This document shows, in pieces, positions 46,176 to 54,246 of a stretch of DNA of 58,319 bases. Positions within the stretch are counted from its first letter, which is position 1. The number at the start of each line of letters is the position of its first letter. The stretch covers positions 145 to 58,463 of the forward strand of contig PMKV01000159.1 of assembly GCA_003157875.1 (NCBI GenBank), given 5' to 3'. The DNA comes from Chloroflexota bacterium. GTDB lineage: Bacteria > Chloroflexota > Limnocylindria > Limnocylindrales > CSP1-4. The notes beneath the pieces were generated by a model, which searched no databases, had not been told where the DNA came from, and saw only the letters and a program-made list of their open reading frames with translations. A program made the position numbers and the translations under genes.

Positions 46176-47314
46176 CCGTGAGCGTGCAGCCTCTTTCGCT
46201 CGCGTTCCTGTGCGATCCGAACAGCATCCATACGCGGCGCTGGACGGGCTACCTGGCGGGTCGCGGACATCGGGTAACGCTGGTCGTCGGGCAGACCCAG
46301 ACCGTGAATCCGGGACTGCCGGCAGGCATCGAAGTCGAACGGTTCGTGCCGTACAACCACCGGCGCATGCACCTGCTGGGTGCCCTCGATGCGCGGCGCT
46401 CGCTTCGCGGGATCCTCAAGAGACTGAACCCGGATGTTCTGCACGCTCACTACCTGACGGTTCACGGCTGGCATGCCTGGATCTCCGGTTTTCACCCCTA
46501 CGCCATCACGGTGTGGGGCTCGGACGTCATCGTGGAAGCCCGGGAAACCCGGCGGGGACATCTCTATGCGCGCCTCTCCCTGGGATCGGCGGATCTCGTG
46601 ACCGGCACGTCGGACTACCTGTTGGCGGTCTCTGTGGCGGAAGGCGCGAAGCCCGAACGAACCCGGCTGATCCATTTCGGTGTGGATAGCGAGCAGTTCC
46701 GCCCGGGGCCGGATCCGGTCGCGCTGCGCTCCAGGCTCGGCCTCGAGGGCCGGCGAATCATCTTCTCGCCACGGACGATCGCTCCTCTCTACCACCATGA
46801 AACCGTGATCGAGGCCCTGGCAAGGCTGCCGGGCGATGTCGTGGTCCTGATGACGCGACACCTGGCCGATGCGGTCGAGCTGGAGGCGCTCCAGGCTGGC
46901 GCCAGCGAACTCGGCGTGAGAGACCGCATGATTTTGGTCGACAGCGTGCCTCACGCGGAGATGCCCGACTACTATCGTCTGGCCGACGTCGTGGTCTCTG
47001 TGGCCGACAGCGACGGCGGCCCGATCACGGTCGTGGAAGCTCTGGCTGCCGGTCGCCCCATCGTCGCCACGGACCTGCCGAGCGTCCGCGAATGGCAGGA
47101 TGTGCTCGATCCGGCGGGGCTGGTTCCGATCGCCGATGCCCCCGCGACTGCCCGGGCGATCGAGACGTTGCTGAGTCGGAGCCCGGCCGAACGCGAGGAG
47201 CTGGCCAGGCGCGGCCGGCAGGTGGTCGAGGAGCGCGCCGGCGAACGTGCCAACATGGAGCGCATGGAGACTCTGTATCGCCAGCTGGCAGCTCGTCGCC
47301 GGAAAGGAGCCTAG
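46172..47314 (+). CDS. Glycosyltransferase family 4
   Basis: 380 aa from a GTG overlapping the previous stop (GTGA). A second GTG lies two codons on. LAFLCDPNSIHTRRWTGYLAGRGH at the start, DVLHAHYLTVHGWHAWIS, PYAITVWGSDVIVEA (near residue 105), IIFSPRTIAPLYHHETVIEAL, and DVVVSVADSDGGPITVVEALAAGRPIVATDLPSVREW are GT4 blocks like those of bacillithiol/EpsF-type enzymes. It is in an operon with the amidotransferase gene 2 nt downstream. Confidence 0.92.
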
Positions 47315-47316
47315 CC

Positions 47317-49245
47317 GTGTGCGGCATCGCCGGGGTCTTCGATCTGAACGGCGGGACCATTCCGGACCTGGAATCCGAGCTCGCCGCGATGGGCCATCTC
47401 ATCGCCCACCGCGGACCGGACGCCGAAGGGACGTGGCGCGGGCCATCCGATCGCGCCGGCTTTGCCCATCGGCGGCTGTCAATCATCGATCTCGTCACCG
47501 GCGCCCAGCCTATGACCGACGAAGCCGGCAACTGGATCACCTATAACGGCGAGATCTACAACTACATCGAGTTGCGCGAGGAGCTGGGTCCGCAGAACTT
47601 CCGGACGACCTCGGACACCGAGGTGATCCTGGCGGCCTACCGACACTGGGGCACCGACTGCCCGTCGCACCTGCGAGGCATGTTCGCCTTCGCCATCTGG
47701 GACGCGAGCGACGGCTCTCTCTTCTGCGCTCGAGATCGGTTCGGGATGAAGCCGTTCTACTACGCCACGGTCGACGGCCGGCTGTACTTCGCGTCGGAAG
47801 CGAAGGCCATCCTGCCATTCCTGCCCGAGATCGAGACCGACGTCGAGGGCCTGCGCGACTACCTCGTGTTCCAGTTCTGCCTGGCCGGCAAGACGCTCTT
47901 CCGGGGTATCCGCGAGGTTCCGGCGGGCCACACGCTGCGAGTCCGGGGCGGCGACATCGACATCCGCCGCTACTGGGAGGTCTACTACAACCTCGATTTC
48001 AGCCACGACTCGGCCTGGTTCGAGGAGCGCCTGCGCGAGCTGATGGCCGACTCCGTCAAGGTTCACCTGCGCGCCGACGTGCCGGTGGGCTCCTACCTGT
48101 CAGGCGGCCTCGATTCGAGCATCGTGGCCAGCCTGGCCGTCGATCGGACCGGGCCCGGGTTCCAGGCGTATCTCGGAAAGTTCGCCGAGGGCCCGCAGTA
48201 CGACGAGAGCCGCTATGCGCGGGCGCTCTGCGAGTACAAGGGCATCGACCTCAACGAACTCGAGATCGGCGTCGACGACTTCGTGGCCGAGATCCGCAAG
48301 GTCATCTACCACCTCGACTATCCGGTCGCCGGGCCCGGTGCCTTCCCCCAGTTCATGATCTCGCGGTTCGCGAAGCTGGGTCGGAAGGTCGTGCTCGGCG
48401 GTCAGGGAGGCGACGAAACCTTCGGCGGCTACGCCAGGTATCTCGTCGCGTACCTGGAGCAGTGCCTGAAGGCAGCCATCGATGGGACCATGCACAACGG
48501 CGATTTCATCGTCAGCTACGAGTCGATCCTGCCCAACCTGACCGCTCTGAGCCAGTACAAGCCGATGCTCCAGGAGTTCTGGCGCGAGGGGCTCTTCGAG
48601 CCGATGGACGCCCGCTACTTCCGCCTGGTCAACCGCTCGAACGACCTGGCGGAAGAGGTCCGCTGGGACCGGCTCGACGGCTACTCGCCGTTCGAGACGT
48701 TTCGCTCGATCTTCAACGCCTCGAACCTGACCGGCGAGTCGTACTTCGACCGCATGACCCACTTCGACTTCAAGACGCTGCTGCCGGCGTTGCTCCAGGT
48801 CGAGGACCGGATGAGCATGGCCCACGGGCTCGAGTCGCGGCTGCCGTTCCTTGACCACCCCCTCGTCGAGCTGGCCGCCACGATGCCCCCCGCGGTCAAG
48901 TTCGAAGGCGGCCAGCTCAAGCGCGCCCTTCGAGTGGCATTCGCCCCGATCCTGCCGGAGGCGATCAACGCCCGCACCGACAAGATGGGCTTCCCGACAC
49001 CGTTGAACATGTGGGCCCGGGGCGACGCGCACGAGTTCATCGTCGACACGTTGTCGTCGTCGGCCGCGCTCTCGCGGACCTACATCGACAACAAGAAGGC
49101 GCTGGCCGGGTTGGCTAAGGGCGCGGCTTTTGGCCGCGGCTTCTGGGGCCTGCTATCCCTGGAGCTGTGGCAGCAGGCCTTCCACGACCGCGCCTCGGAG
49201 TTCACTTCGCTGCCGAGGTCGCTCAAAGAGCGCGCGGCCCGATAG
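47317..49245 (+). CDS. asnB: Asparagine synthase (glutamine-hydrolysing)-like amidotransferase
   Basis: 642 aa from GTG with AAGGAG 8 nt upstream. The start is fixed because Cys2 (CGIAGVFDL) must become the N-terminal nucleophile of the glutaminase domain. HRGPDAEGTW and ITYNGEIYNYIELREEL follow. The synthetase domain has the ATP-pyrophosphatase loop SGGLDSS at residues 262-268 and VLGGQGGDETFGGYARY near 365. AsnB makes asparagine, but in polysaccharide loci AsnB-like proteins are thought to amidate sugar uronic acids. The operon partners (two GTs) and the uronate-forming dehydrogenase elsewhere in the locus favour that role. The 3' end overlaps the convergent FkbM-like gene by 23 nt. Confidence 0.88.
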   Translation: MCGIAGVFDLNGGTIPDLESELAAMGHLIAHRGPDAEGTWRGPSDRAGFAHRRLSIIDLVTGAQPMTDEAGNWITYNGEIYNYIELREELGPQNFRTTSDTEVILAAYRHWGTDCPSHLRGMFAFAIWDASDGSLFCARDRFGMKPFYYATVDGRLYFASEAKAILPFLPEIETDVEGLRDYLVFQFCLAGKTLFRGIREVPAGHTLRVRGGDIDIRRYWEVYYNLDFSHDSAWFEERLRELMADSVKVHLRADVPVGSYLSGGLDSSIVASLAVDRTGPGFQAYLGKFAEGPQYDESRYARALCEYKGIDLNELEIGVDDFVAEIRKVIYHLDYPVAGPGAFPQFMISRFAKLGRKVVLGGQGGDETFGGYARYLVAYLEQCLKAAIDGTMHNGDFIVSYESILPNLTALSQYKPMLQEFWREGLFEPMDARYFRLVNRSNDLAEEVRWDRLDGYSPFETFRSIFNASNLTGESYFDRMTHFDFKTLLPALLQVEDRMSMAHGLESRLPFLDHPLVELAATMPPAVKFEGGQLKRALRVAFAPILPEAINARTDKMGFPTPLNMWARGDAHEFIVDTLSSSAALSRTYIDNKKALAGLAKGAAFGRGFWGLLSLELWQQAFHDRASEFTSLPRSLKERAAR

Positions 49246-50167
49246 AGCCCTTGAGGCAGTCTCCGACGGTGAGGGTTCCGCCGGTCCGGACGTCCGTGAG
49301 CGGCATGTCCGCGATCACCGCGATTCGGTCGGCCCTGTGGCCCAGGTACGTGAGATTGCCCTCGATGTCGCGGTTGTCCCGCAGTCGGGTGTCGACCCAG
49401 CCCTCCTGCGGCGTCAGCGCCCTGAGGTCGCCGAGGAGGTCGCGGCGTACGAAGAAGGCGTTGCAGCCGGCGCTGTTGCTGCCGACGAAGGCCAGGCCCT
49501 TGCGCTCGGCCGCCAGACACAGTGCCGGCAGTGACGCTCCCCAGTACAGGCCCGAGTAGTGGGCCTTGGTCCGAACGAAGCCCGGGTCGTAGGGAACGCT
49601 GACGGCGGCATCGGGCCCGAAGGTGCTGTTGTACTCGGTGACCAGGATCCTGGGGCGCACGACGTCGATCGCATCGAGAACCCAGTAGTCGTTGCCGTCG
49701 ATGTCGACCGAGAGCAATCCGATATCGCCCGAGATTCCGGCGTCGGCGATCGTCCGATTGATGTTGTCGCGGGTGATGAAGACCGATCGAGCCTCGATGT
49801 CGTGGCGCCAGCCGAGATCGTTCGACCGAATGAAGTCGATGTGCGAAGTGCCGCCGTCGAGGATCAGCCCGCGCCAGTTGTCGTTGCACAGCAGAAACCG
49901 CGTGTTCGACTCGCTGTAGTCCTCGACGCCGAACTCGATGAAGAGATCGTTCTCGATCGGGACCTTGCCGATGAGGTACTGGATGATGCCGTCTTCGCCG
50001 AATTGCGAGAAGACGCGGAACTCGGCGTCGCGCAGCCACTCGTAGTGGGCCGACCTGACGGCGCGACTCTCGTGGCGGCCCAAAGCCAGCTGCAACGATT
50101 CGATCTCCTGCGGTCGTTGTGCCGAGCCCTCGCGCACGATCCTTCGCAGGAATCCTCGACCTCTCAT
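49223..50167 (-). CDS. FkbM-like putative methyltransferase, copy 2 of a duplicated pair
   Basis: 314 aa from ATG. It shares with copy 1 the blocks FRVFSQFGEDGIIQYL, FIEFGVEDYSESNTRFLL, WRGLILDGG, IGLLSVDIDGNDYWVLDAI and RPRILVTEYNSTFGP, while the N-terminal 50 and C-terminal 90 residues differ more. The core at 49608-49754 matches 29571-29717 at 146 of 147 bases. The ATG overlaps a TGA that ends a short scrap of the GT gene found upstream of copy 1. No intact partner gene precedes it here, and no clear promoter is seen. Confidence 0.7.
   Translation of the reverse strand: MRGRGFLRRIVREGSAQRPQEIESLQLALGRHESRAVRSAHYEWLRDAEFRVFSQFGEDGIIQYLIGKVPIENDLFIEFGVEDYSESNTRFLLCNDNWRGLILDGGTSHIDFIRSNDLGWRHDIEARSVFITRDNINRTIADAGISGDIGLLSVDIDGNDYWVLDAIDVVRPRILVTEYNSTFGPDAAVSVPYDPGFVRTKAHYSGLYWGASLPALCLAAERKGLAFVGSNSAGCNAFFVRRDLLGDLRALTPQEGWVDTRLRDNRDIEGNLTYLGHRADRIAVIADMPLTDVRTGGTLTVGDCLKGSIGPRAL
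49608..49754 (-). repeat. 147-bp core repeat, copy 2 (partner 29571-29717)
   Basis: Same orientation as copy 1, about 20 kb apart, inside the FkbM-like paralogue. A third fully shared stretch of about 60 bp lies near the 5' end of both genes. Confidence 0.9.
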
Positions 50168-50205
50168 CGCCGGGTCCGGAGGTTCGGCTCGATCTCGTCC
50201 ATGAT
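50164..50205 (-). pseudogene. 3' scrap of a GT4 gene (last 13 codons and stop) beside FkbM-like copy 2
   Basis: Reading toward the methyltransferase gene, the frame encodes IMDEIEP, then RT and a stop, like the end of the GT4 gene upstream of copy 1 (34 of 42 bases identical). Its stop overlaps the methyltransferase ATG, as in copy 1. Upstream of 50205 the similarity ends and no glycosyltransferase body is present. Confidence 0.7.
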
Positions 50206-50333
50206 GCGAATCTCCCCTTCGAACGGCGGGCGATCACGCGGCCCGCGGCCGGTGCCGGGCATGTTCGAGGCTACCACAGGGCAGAGGGGTCCAGGGTTGC
50301 CTGGTGATCGGGCGGACCTGGCATCATGTCGCC

Positions 50334-51410
50334 ATGTCCACGAACCGACCGACGAGGCTGCTCCTGGTCACGAACATGTATCCCACGCCGGATCGTCCTC
50401 AGACGGGGCCGTTTGTGGCTCGGCGAGTGGCCTCGTTGCGAGCCCGAGGAGTGGACGTCGTGGTCGCCGGGCCGTCGAACTACAGCCACGGCTCCGTGCG
50501 ACGGCACCTGGGGATCGCGTGGCGGGCTTTCACCGCCCGCGGTCCGTTCGACGGTGTCGAGGCCCATCCAGTCACTGCCGCGGGGCTCATCGGGCTTGTT
50601 GCCGCGCGGCTTCGACGGCGGCCGCTGCTCGCCTACGCCCACGGCGGCGACGTGGCCGACTATGCGGTCCGGAGCCGGATGCACAGGGTCATGGCGGGGA
50701 TGGTCGTTCGCGGGGCCGGGGCCATCGTGACCAACTCATCGTTCACGGCTGGGTTCGTTGAGCGGCTCGGGGCCGCTGCCCGGGTAATCTCGCCCGGGGT
50801 CGATCTGGCGGCGTTCCATCCGCCGGCAGATGGTGCCGCCGCGCGGCCGGCTCTTCGCAAGAGACTCGGGCTGCCGGAGGGCCCGCTGGCGCTATTCGTC
50901 GGCACGATCTCGGAGCGCAAGGGGGCCGACGTCTTTGCGGCGGCCATTGAACTGACGGGAGCGGGCGAGGGGAGCGGGAGCTGGACGGGCGTCATGCTCG
51001 GCGATGGGCCGCTGGCGGAGGGCCTGGCTGCTTCCCATTCGTCGGTCCGGCGAGTCGCTCCGGTCGATGCCGAGGCCGTTCCGGCCTGGCTCCAGGCGGC
51101 CGACGTCGTCGTCGTTCCGTCGCGTCGGGAGCCACTGGGGCTGGCCGCCGTTGAGGCGCTGGCCTGCGGAACACCCGTCGTGGCCTCGTCGGTCGGCGGG
51201 CTCAAGGAGGTCGTTCGCGACGGAGAGAACGGCCTGCTGGTTTCGCCCGGGGACCCCGACGCGGTCGCGACCGCGCTCAAACGTCTCCTGAACCCGGACC
51301 TGCGCCGGCTGCTTGGTTCCGCCGGCCCGGCATCGGTCGCCCGGCACGACATCCGCGCTGCCGCCTCCGAGATGGCCGAGGTCTGGGCGGAGCTCGGCGT
51401 TCGGGCCTGA
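50334..51410 (+). CDS. Glycosyltransferase family 4
   Basis: 358 aa from ATG. The earlier in-frame start ten codons up has no support. LLLVTNMYPTPDRPQTGPFVARR is a classic GT4 N-terminus, followed by LAYAHGGDVADYAVRSRMHRV, IVTNSSFTAGFVERLG, ALFVGTISERKGADVF and VVPSRREPLGLAAVEALACGTPVVASSVGG. It is the last polysaccharide gene before the metal-transport operon. A weak CATCAT box lies 6 nt before the ATG. Confidence 0.93.
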   Translation: MSTNRPTRLLLVTNMYPTPDRPQTGPFVARRVASLRARGVDVVVAGPSNYSHGSVRRHLGIAWRAFTARGPFDGVEAHPVTAAGLIGLVAARLRRRPLLAYAHGGDVADYAVRSRMHRVMAGMVVRGAGAIVTNSSFTAGFVERLGAAARVISPGVDLAAFHPPADGAAARPALRKRLGLPEGPLALFVGTISERKGADVFAAAIELTGAGEGSGSWTGVMLGDGPLAEGLAASHSSVRRVAPVDAEAVPAWLQAADVVVVPSRREPLGLAAVEALACGTPVVASSVGGLKEVVRDGENGLLVSPGDPDAVATALKRLLNPDLRRLLGSAGPASVARHDIRAAASEMAEVWAELGVRA

Positions 51411-51432
51411 GGCTGGAGCGCCCGTCGAACCC

Positions 51433-52716
51433 TCAGACCGAGATGAACGACGTCGCCACCAGCGTCAGCGACAGAACGACCAGCAGCGCGGTTCCGAGCC
51501 AGCCGATCGCCAGCAGGAATCTCCCGCTGACCAGCGGGCCCATGAGCTTCTTGTCCGCCGAGAGTCGCATCACGAAGACCAGCACGAATGGCAGCAGGAT
51601 GCAGTTGATCATCTGAGCCGTAAGCATCAGCTGGACCAGGCTGTCTTTGGGAAACACGAGCACGAAGAGCCCGGCGAAGACCACGAAGAAGATCATCAGG
51701 CCGTAGAACGCCGGTGCCTCGCGCCAGCGCCAGTCCACGCCGGTCTCCCAACCGAACGCTTCGCAGGCGGCGTAAGCGCTCGTCAGCGGAACGACCCCGA
51801 GCCCCAGGAACGAGGCTGCGAGCAGACCGATCGCGAAGAGGACCGTGGCCCCGGAACCCGCAAGCGGAGTGAGGGCGCCTGCGATCTGCTGGACCGCGTC
51901 GGGGGAGTTGGTGTCGACCTGGATCCCCGCGGAGTACACGGCGGCAGCGCAGGCCACCACGATGAACGCGCCGATCAGGTTGGTCAGGAGAGCGCCGAGA
52001 CCCACGTCAAGGCGTTCGCCGACCAGATCCTCGGGTCCAAGACGTTTGTCGGCGACATATGACTGGATGAAGGCCTGGCCCCAGGGCGTGATCGTCGTAC
52101 CGACCGTGGCCACCACCGCAACCCAGTACGCAGCGGACGACGAGAGGCGCGGGATGACCAGTGACGACGCCGCGAGGCCCCAGTTGGGATGTGCCAGCAC
52201 GGCCGAAATCAGGTATGCGATCGAGACGGCCAGCCCGACGGCAACGAACAGGTACTGGACCTTGCCGTAGCTGCCTCTTGTCAGGAGCAGAATCACCACC
52301 GTGCCTGCCAGGAGCGCGGCGATCCAATCCGGGATGTTGAACAGGCTGAGAGCTGCGCCACAGCCGGCGAACTCGGCGATGATCGAGCCGACGTTGGCGA
52401 TCAGCATCGTGCAGATCATGAAAGTGGCCCAGCGCACGCCGTAACGCTCGCGGACCAGACCCGCGAGACCCTGGCCGGTAGCCAGCCCCAGCCGAGCGCC
52501 TACCTCCTGCGTGAAGAACAGGACGATCTGGCTGGCCAGCAGTACCCACAGCAGGTCGTAGCCGAATTTGGAACCGGCGACCGAATAGGTCGAGATGCCG
52601 CCGGCGTCATTGTCGGCAAAGCCGCTGACCAGACCGGGGCCAAGGACACCGAGGATCGCTGCAAGCCTGACCCGATTGACTGCGCGAGGGGTGAGGGAGA
52701 GGGCGGGCTTCTTCAT
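51433..52716 (-). CDS. NRAMP-family divalent metal transporter with altered metal-site motifs
   Basis: 427 aa from an ATG overlapping the upstream stop (ATGA), about eleven membrane spans. The start GPGLVSGFADNDAGGIST (residues about 26-43) aligns with NRAMP helix 1, but the usual DPGN is replaced by DNDAGG. Helix 6 reads TTITPWGQAFIQSYVADK, so the Met that normally contacts Mn2+/Fe2+ (in a MPHN-type motif) is Thr210 here. An NRAMP-related clade that transports Mg2+ also differs at these sites. Membership of that clade, and hence Mg2+ as substrate, is an inference supported by the MgtE-like neighbour. Confidence 0.88.
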   Translation of the reverse strand: MKKPALSLTPRAVNRVRLAAILGVLGPGLVSGFADNDAGGISTYSVAGSKFGYDLLWVLLASQIVLFFTQEVGARLGLATGQGLAGLVRERYGVRWATFMICTMLIANVGSIIAEFAGCGAALSLFNIPDWIAALLAGTVVILLLTRGSYGKVQYLFVAVGLAVSIAYLISAVLAHPNWGLAASSLVIPRLSSSAAYWVAVVATVGTTITPWGQAFIQSYVADKRLGPEDLVGERLDVGLGALLTNLIGAFIVVACAAAVYSAGIQVDTNSPDAVQQIAGALTPLAGSGATVLFAIGLLAASFLGLGVVPLTSAYAACEAFGWETGVDWRWREAPAFYGLMIFFVVFAGLFVLVFPKDSLVQLMLTAQMINCILLPFVLVFVMRLSADKKLMGPLVSGRFLLAIGWLGTALLVVLSLTLVATSFISV

Positions 52717-53987
52717 CGTTCCGCCGGCCCGGACCTGCCGAACAGGCGGGCTAGACGGCGTTTGGACGGCTGGGGAAGGAGGGTGTCGATGGCGTCGTCG
52801 ACGGTGACGATGCCCTCGAGGTGGCCCTCGGCGTCGACGACAGGCACGGCCAGCAGGTTGTACCGGGCCACGACCTCGGTCACCTCCTCCTCGGCAGCGT
52901 CGGTGCGAACGGCGACGGGCTCGGGGTACATGAACTTAGAGATGCGCGTGGTTGGCTTTGCGACGATCAGGTCGCGCAGCGAGAGGACACCGACCAACCG
53001 GTCTTCCGTGTCGGTGACGTAGACGTAGTAGATCGTTTCCGCCGTCGGCTCGAGGTCGCGCAGCCGATCGATCGTTTGGGCAGCCGTCAGGGTGGCCGGC
53101 ACGGCCACGAACTCGGTCGTCATGATGCCGCCGGCGGTGTCCTCGGCGTAGGTCATCAGCTCCTGGACTTCGTCGGCCTCGTCCTTTTCCATCAGGCCGA
53201 GGATCTCCTCGCGGCTTTCCTCCGACAGGTCGGCCACCAGATCCGCCGCCTCGTCCGGGTCCATTTCCTCGAGGATGTCGGCCGCCCGGCCGGGCTCGAG
53301 GTCTTCGAGGATGTCGACCTGGGTCTCGGGCTCCATCTCGCCGATGGCATCGGCCGCGGCCTCGTCATCGAGAGCGGCGATGACCCCGACGCGATCGCTG
53401 CGGCTGAGCTGGTCGATGATCGTGGCCAGGTCTGCCGGGTGCAGCTCCGCCAGGCCCTTGTGGGGAACGCGCAGCTTGACGCTGGCGATCGTCCGCTCGA
53501 CCGGGTCCACGTCTTCCCAGTCGATGTATCGCTCCGGCACGTCGCGATGAAGGCCATGGGCGACGGTCCGCCACGGCCCTTCGATGCCGAGGCGACGGAG
53601 AAGCCCCGATGGACCCACGTCCACCGCTACCAGATGCATCGAGCCCTCGACCTCGTCAAGGCGGAGGTCGTTGACGCGGACGACTTTCCGGCCGTCGATG
53701 TCGACTATCTGGCGGTCCATCAGGTCCCGCTTCAGGCGGATCTCATTGGGCCGCTGCTGGAACTTGCTGATGTCGATGGCGGACGTGCCGATCGTCGCGC
53801 CGCTGGCATCCAGGGAAGTCACCGACTGCCAGTGCAGGAATATCTCGCGGCCGTTCGTCTTGACGACGATGCCGGTCACGGGCGGATACCGATCGCCGAT
53901 GGCGACGATCAGGTCGGCGACTGTTCCGATCGGCTCGCCGTACTGGTCGCGCACGGGCCGGCCGATCGCCTGGCTCAGGTAGAGCAT
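52713..53987 (-). CDS. PRC-barrel / MgtE N-terminal / CBS-pair protein without a membrane channel
   Basis: 424 aa from ATG with GAGG 8 nt upstream. Two PRC-barrel-like segments fill residues about 1-165 (MLYLSQAIGRPVRDQYGEPIG; RQIVDIDGRKVVRVNDL). The MgtE N-terminal superhelix follows (about 190-285) with ELHPADLATIIDQL and ADILEEMDPDEAADLVADL, then two CBS domains (about 290-410; TAGGIMTTEFVAV and ARYNLLAVPVVDAEGHLEGIVTVDDAID). The MgtE pore domain is absent, so this is likely a cytosolic Mg2+-sensing regulator. Tight coupling to the NRAMP-like gene suggests it gates that transporter. Confidence 0.88.
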   Translation of the reverse strand: MLYLSQAIGRPVRDQYGEPIGTVADLIVAIGDRYPPVTGIVVKTNGREIFLHWQSVTSLDASGATIGTSAIDISKFQQRPNEIRLKRDLMDRQIVDIDGRKVVRVNDLRLDEVEGSMHLVAVDVGPSGLLRRLGIEGPWRTVAHGLHRDVPERYIDWEDVDPVERTIASVKLRVPHKGLAELHPADLATIIDQLSRSDRVGVIAALDDEAAADAIGEMEPETQVDILEDLEPGRAADILEEMDPDEAADLVADLSEESREEILGLMEKDEADEVQELMTYAEDTAGGIMTTEFVAVPATLTAAQTIDRLRDLEPTAETIYYVYVTDTEDRLVGVLSLRDLIVAKPTTRISKFMYPEPVAVRTDAAEEEVTEVVARYNLLAVPVVDAEGHLEGIVTVDDAIDTLLPQPSKRRLARLFGRSGPAER

Positions 53988-54216
53988 GTGCCACCTCGGC
54001 GGCGGGGTCCGTCCCGCCCGGCGGTGGCGCGTGCCTGACGGCGCGTACCGCTAGAAGGCTGGGCGGACCTGATGGGCGACGTCGGCGCTAGACGCGCAAC
54101 CTGCACGCCCGGCGCCGTTGGTACTAGGTCCGGTCTCCACTGAGGGAGCGATCCTCCGAAAGCGGGGCTTGACGATCCTCGGGAGCGCGGGAACACTCAC
54201 CCTCGGACCAACGCGG
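53988..54216 (-). promoter_or_regulatory. About 220-nt GC-rich 5' leader of the MgtE-like/NRAMP operon
   Basis: From the predicted start near 54210 to the ATG at 53987 no open frame of note is seen, and several short GC-rich hairpins can be drawn. It does not show the conserved blocks of the M-box (Mg2+) or yybP-ykoY (Mn2+) riboswitches as I know them, so it is left as an unclassified candidate regulatory leader. Confidence 0.35.
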
Positions 54217-54246
54217 AGTGTAGCCCGCGTCAAGTGGATGGGTCAA
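54217..54246 (-). promoter_or_regulatory. Promoter of the MgtE-like/NRAMP operon: TTGACC, 18 bp, TACACT
   Basis: This is the only place in the window where I see a good -35 (TTGACC at 54241-54246) and -10 (TACACT at 54217-54222) at ordinary spacing. It points to the minus strand and overlaps the open 5' end of the divergent diguanylate cyclase frame. Confidence 0.6.

Noticed and set aside
53988-54210. M-box or yybP-ykoY riboswitch in the metal-operon leader
   Set aside because: The conserved blocks I know for these classes are not visible. It is reported only as an unclassified leader.
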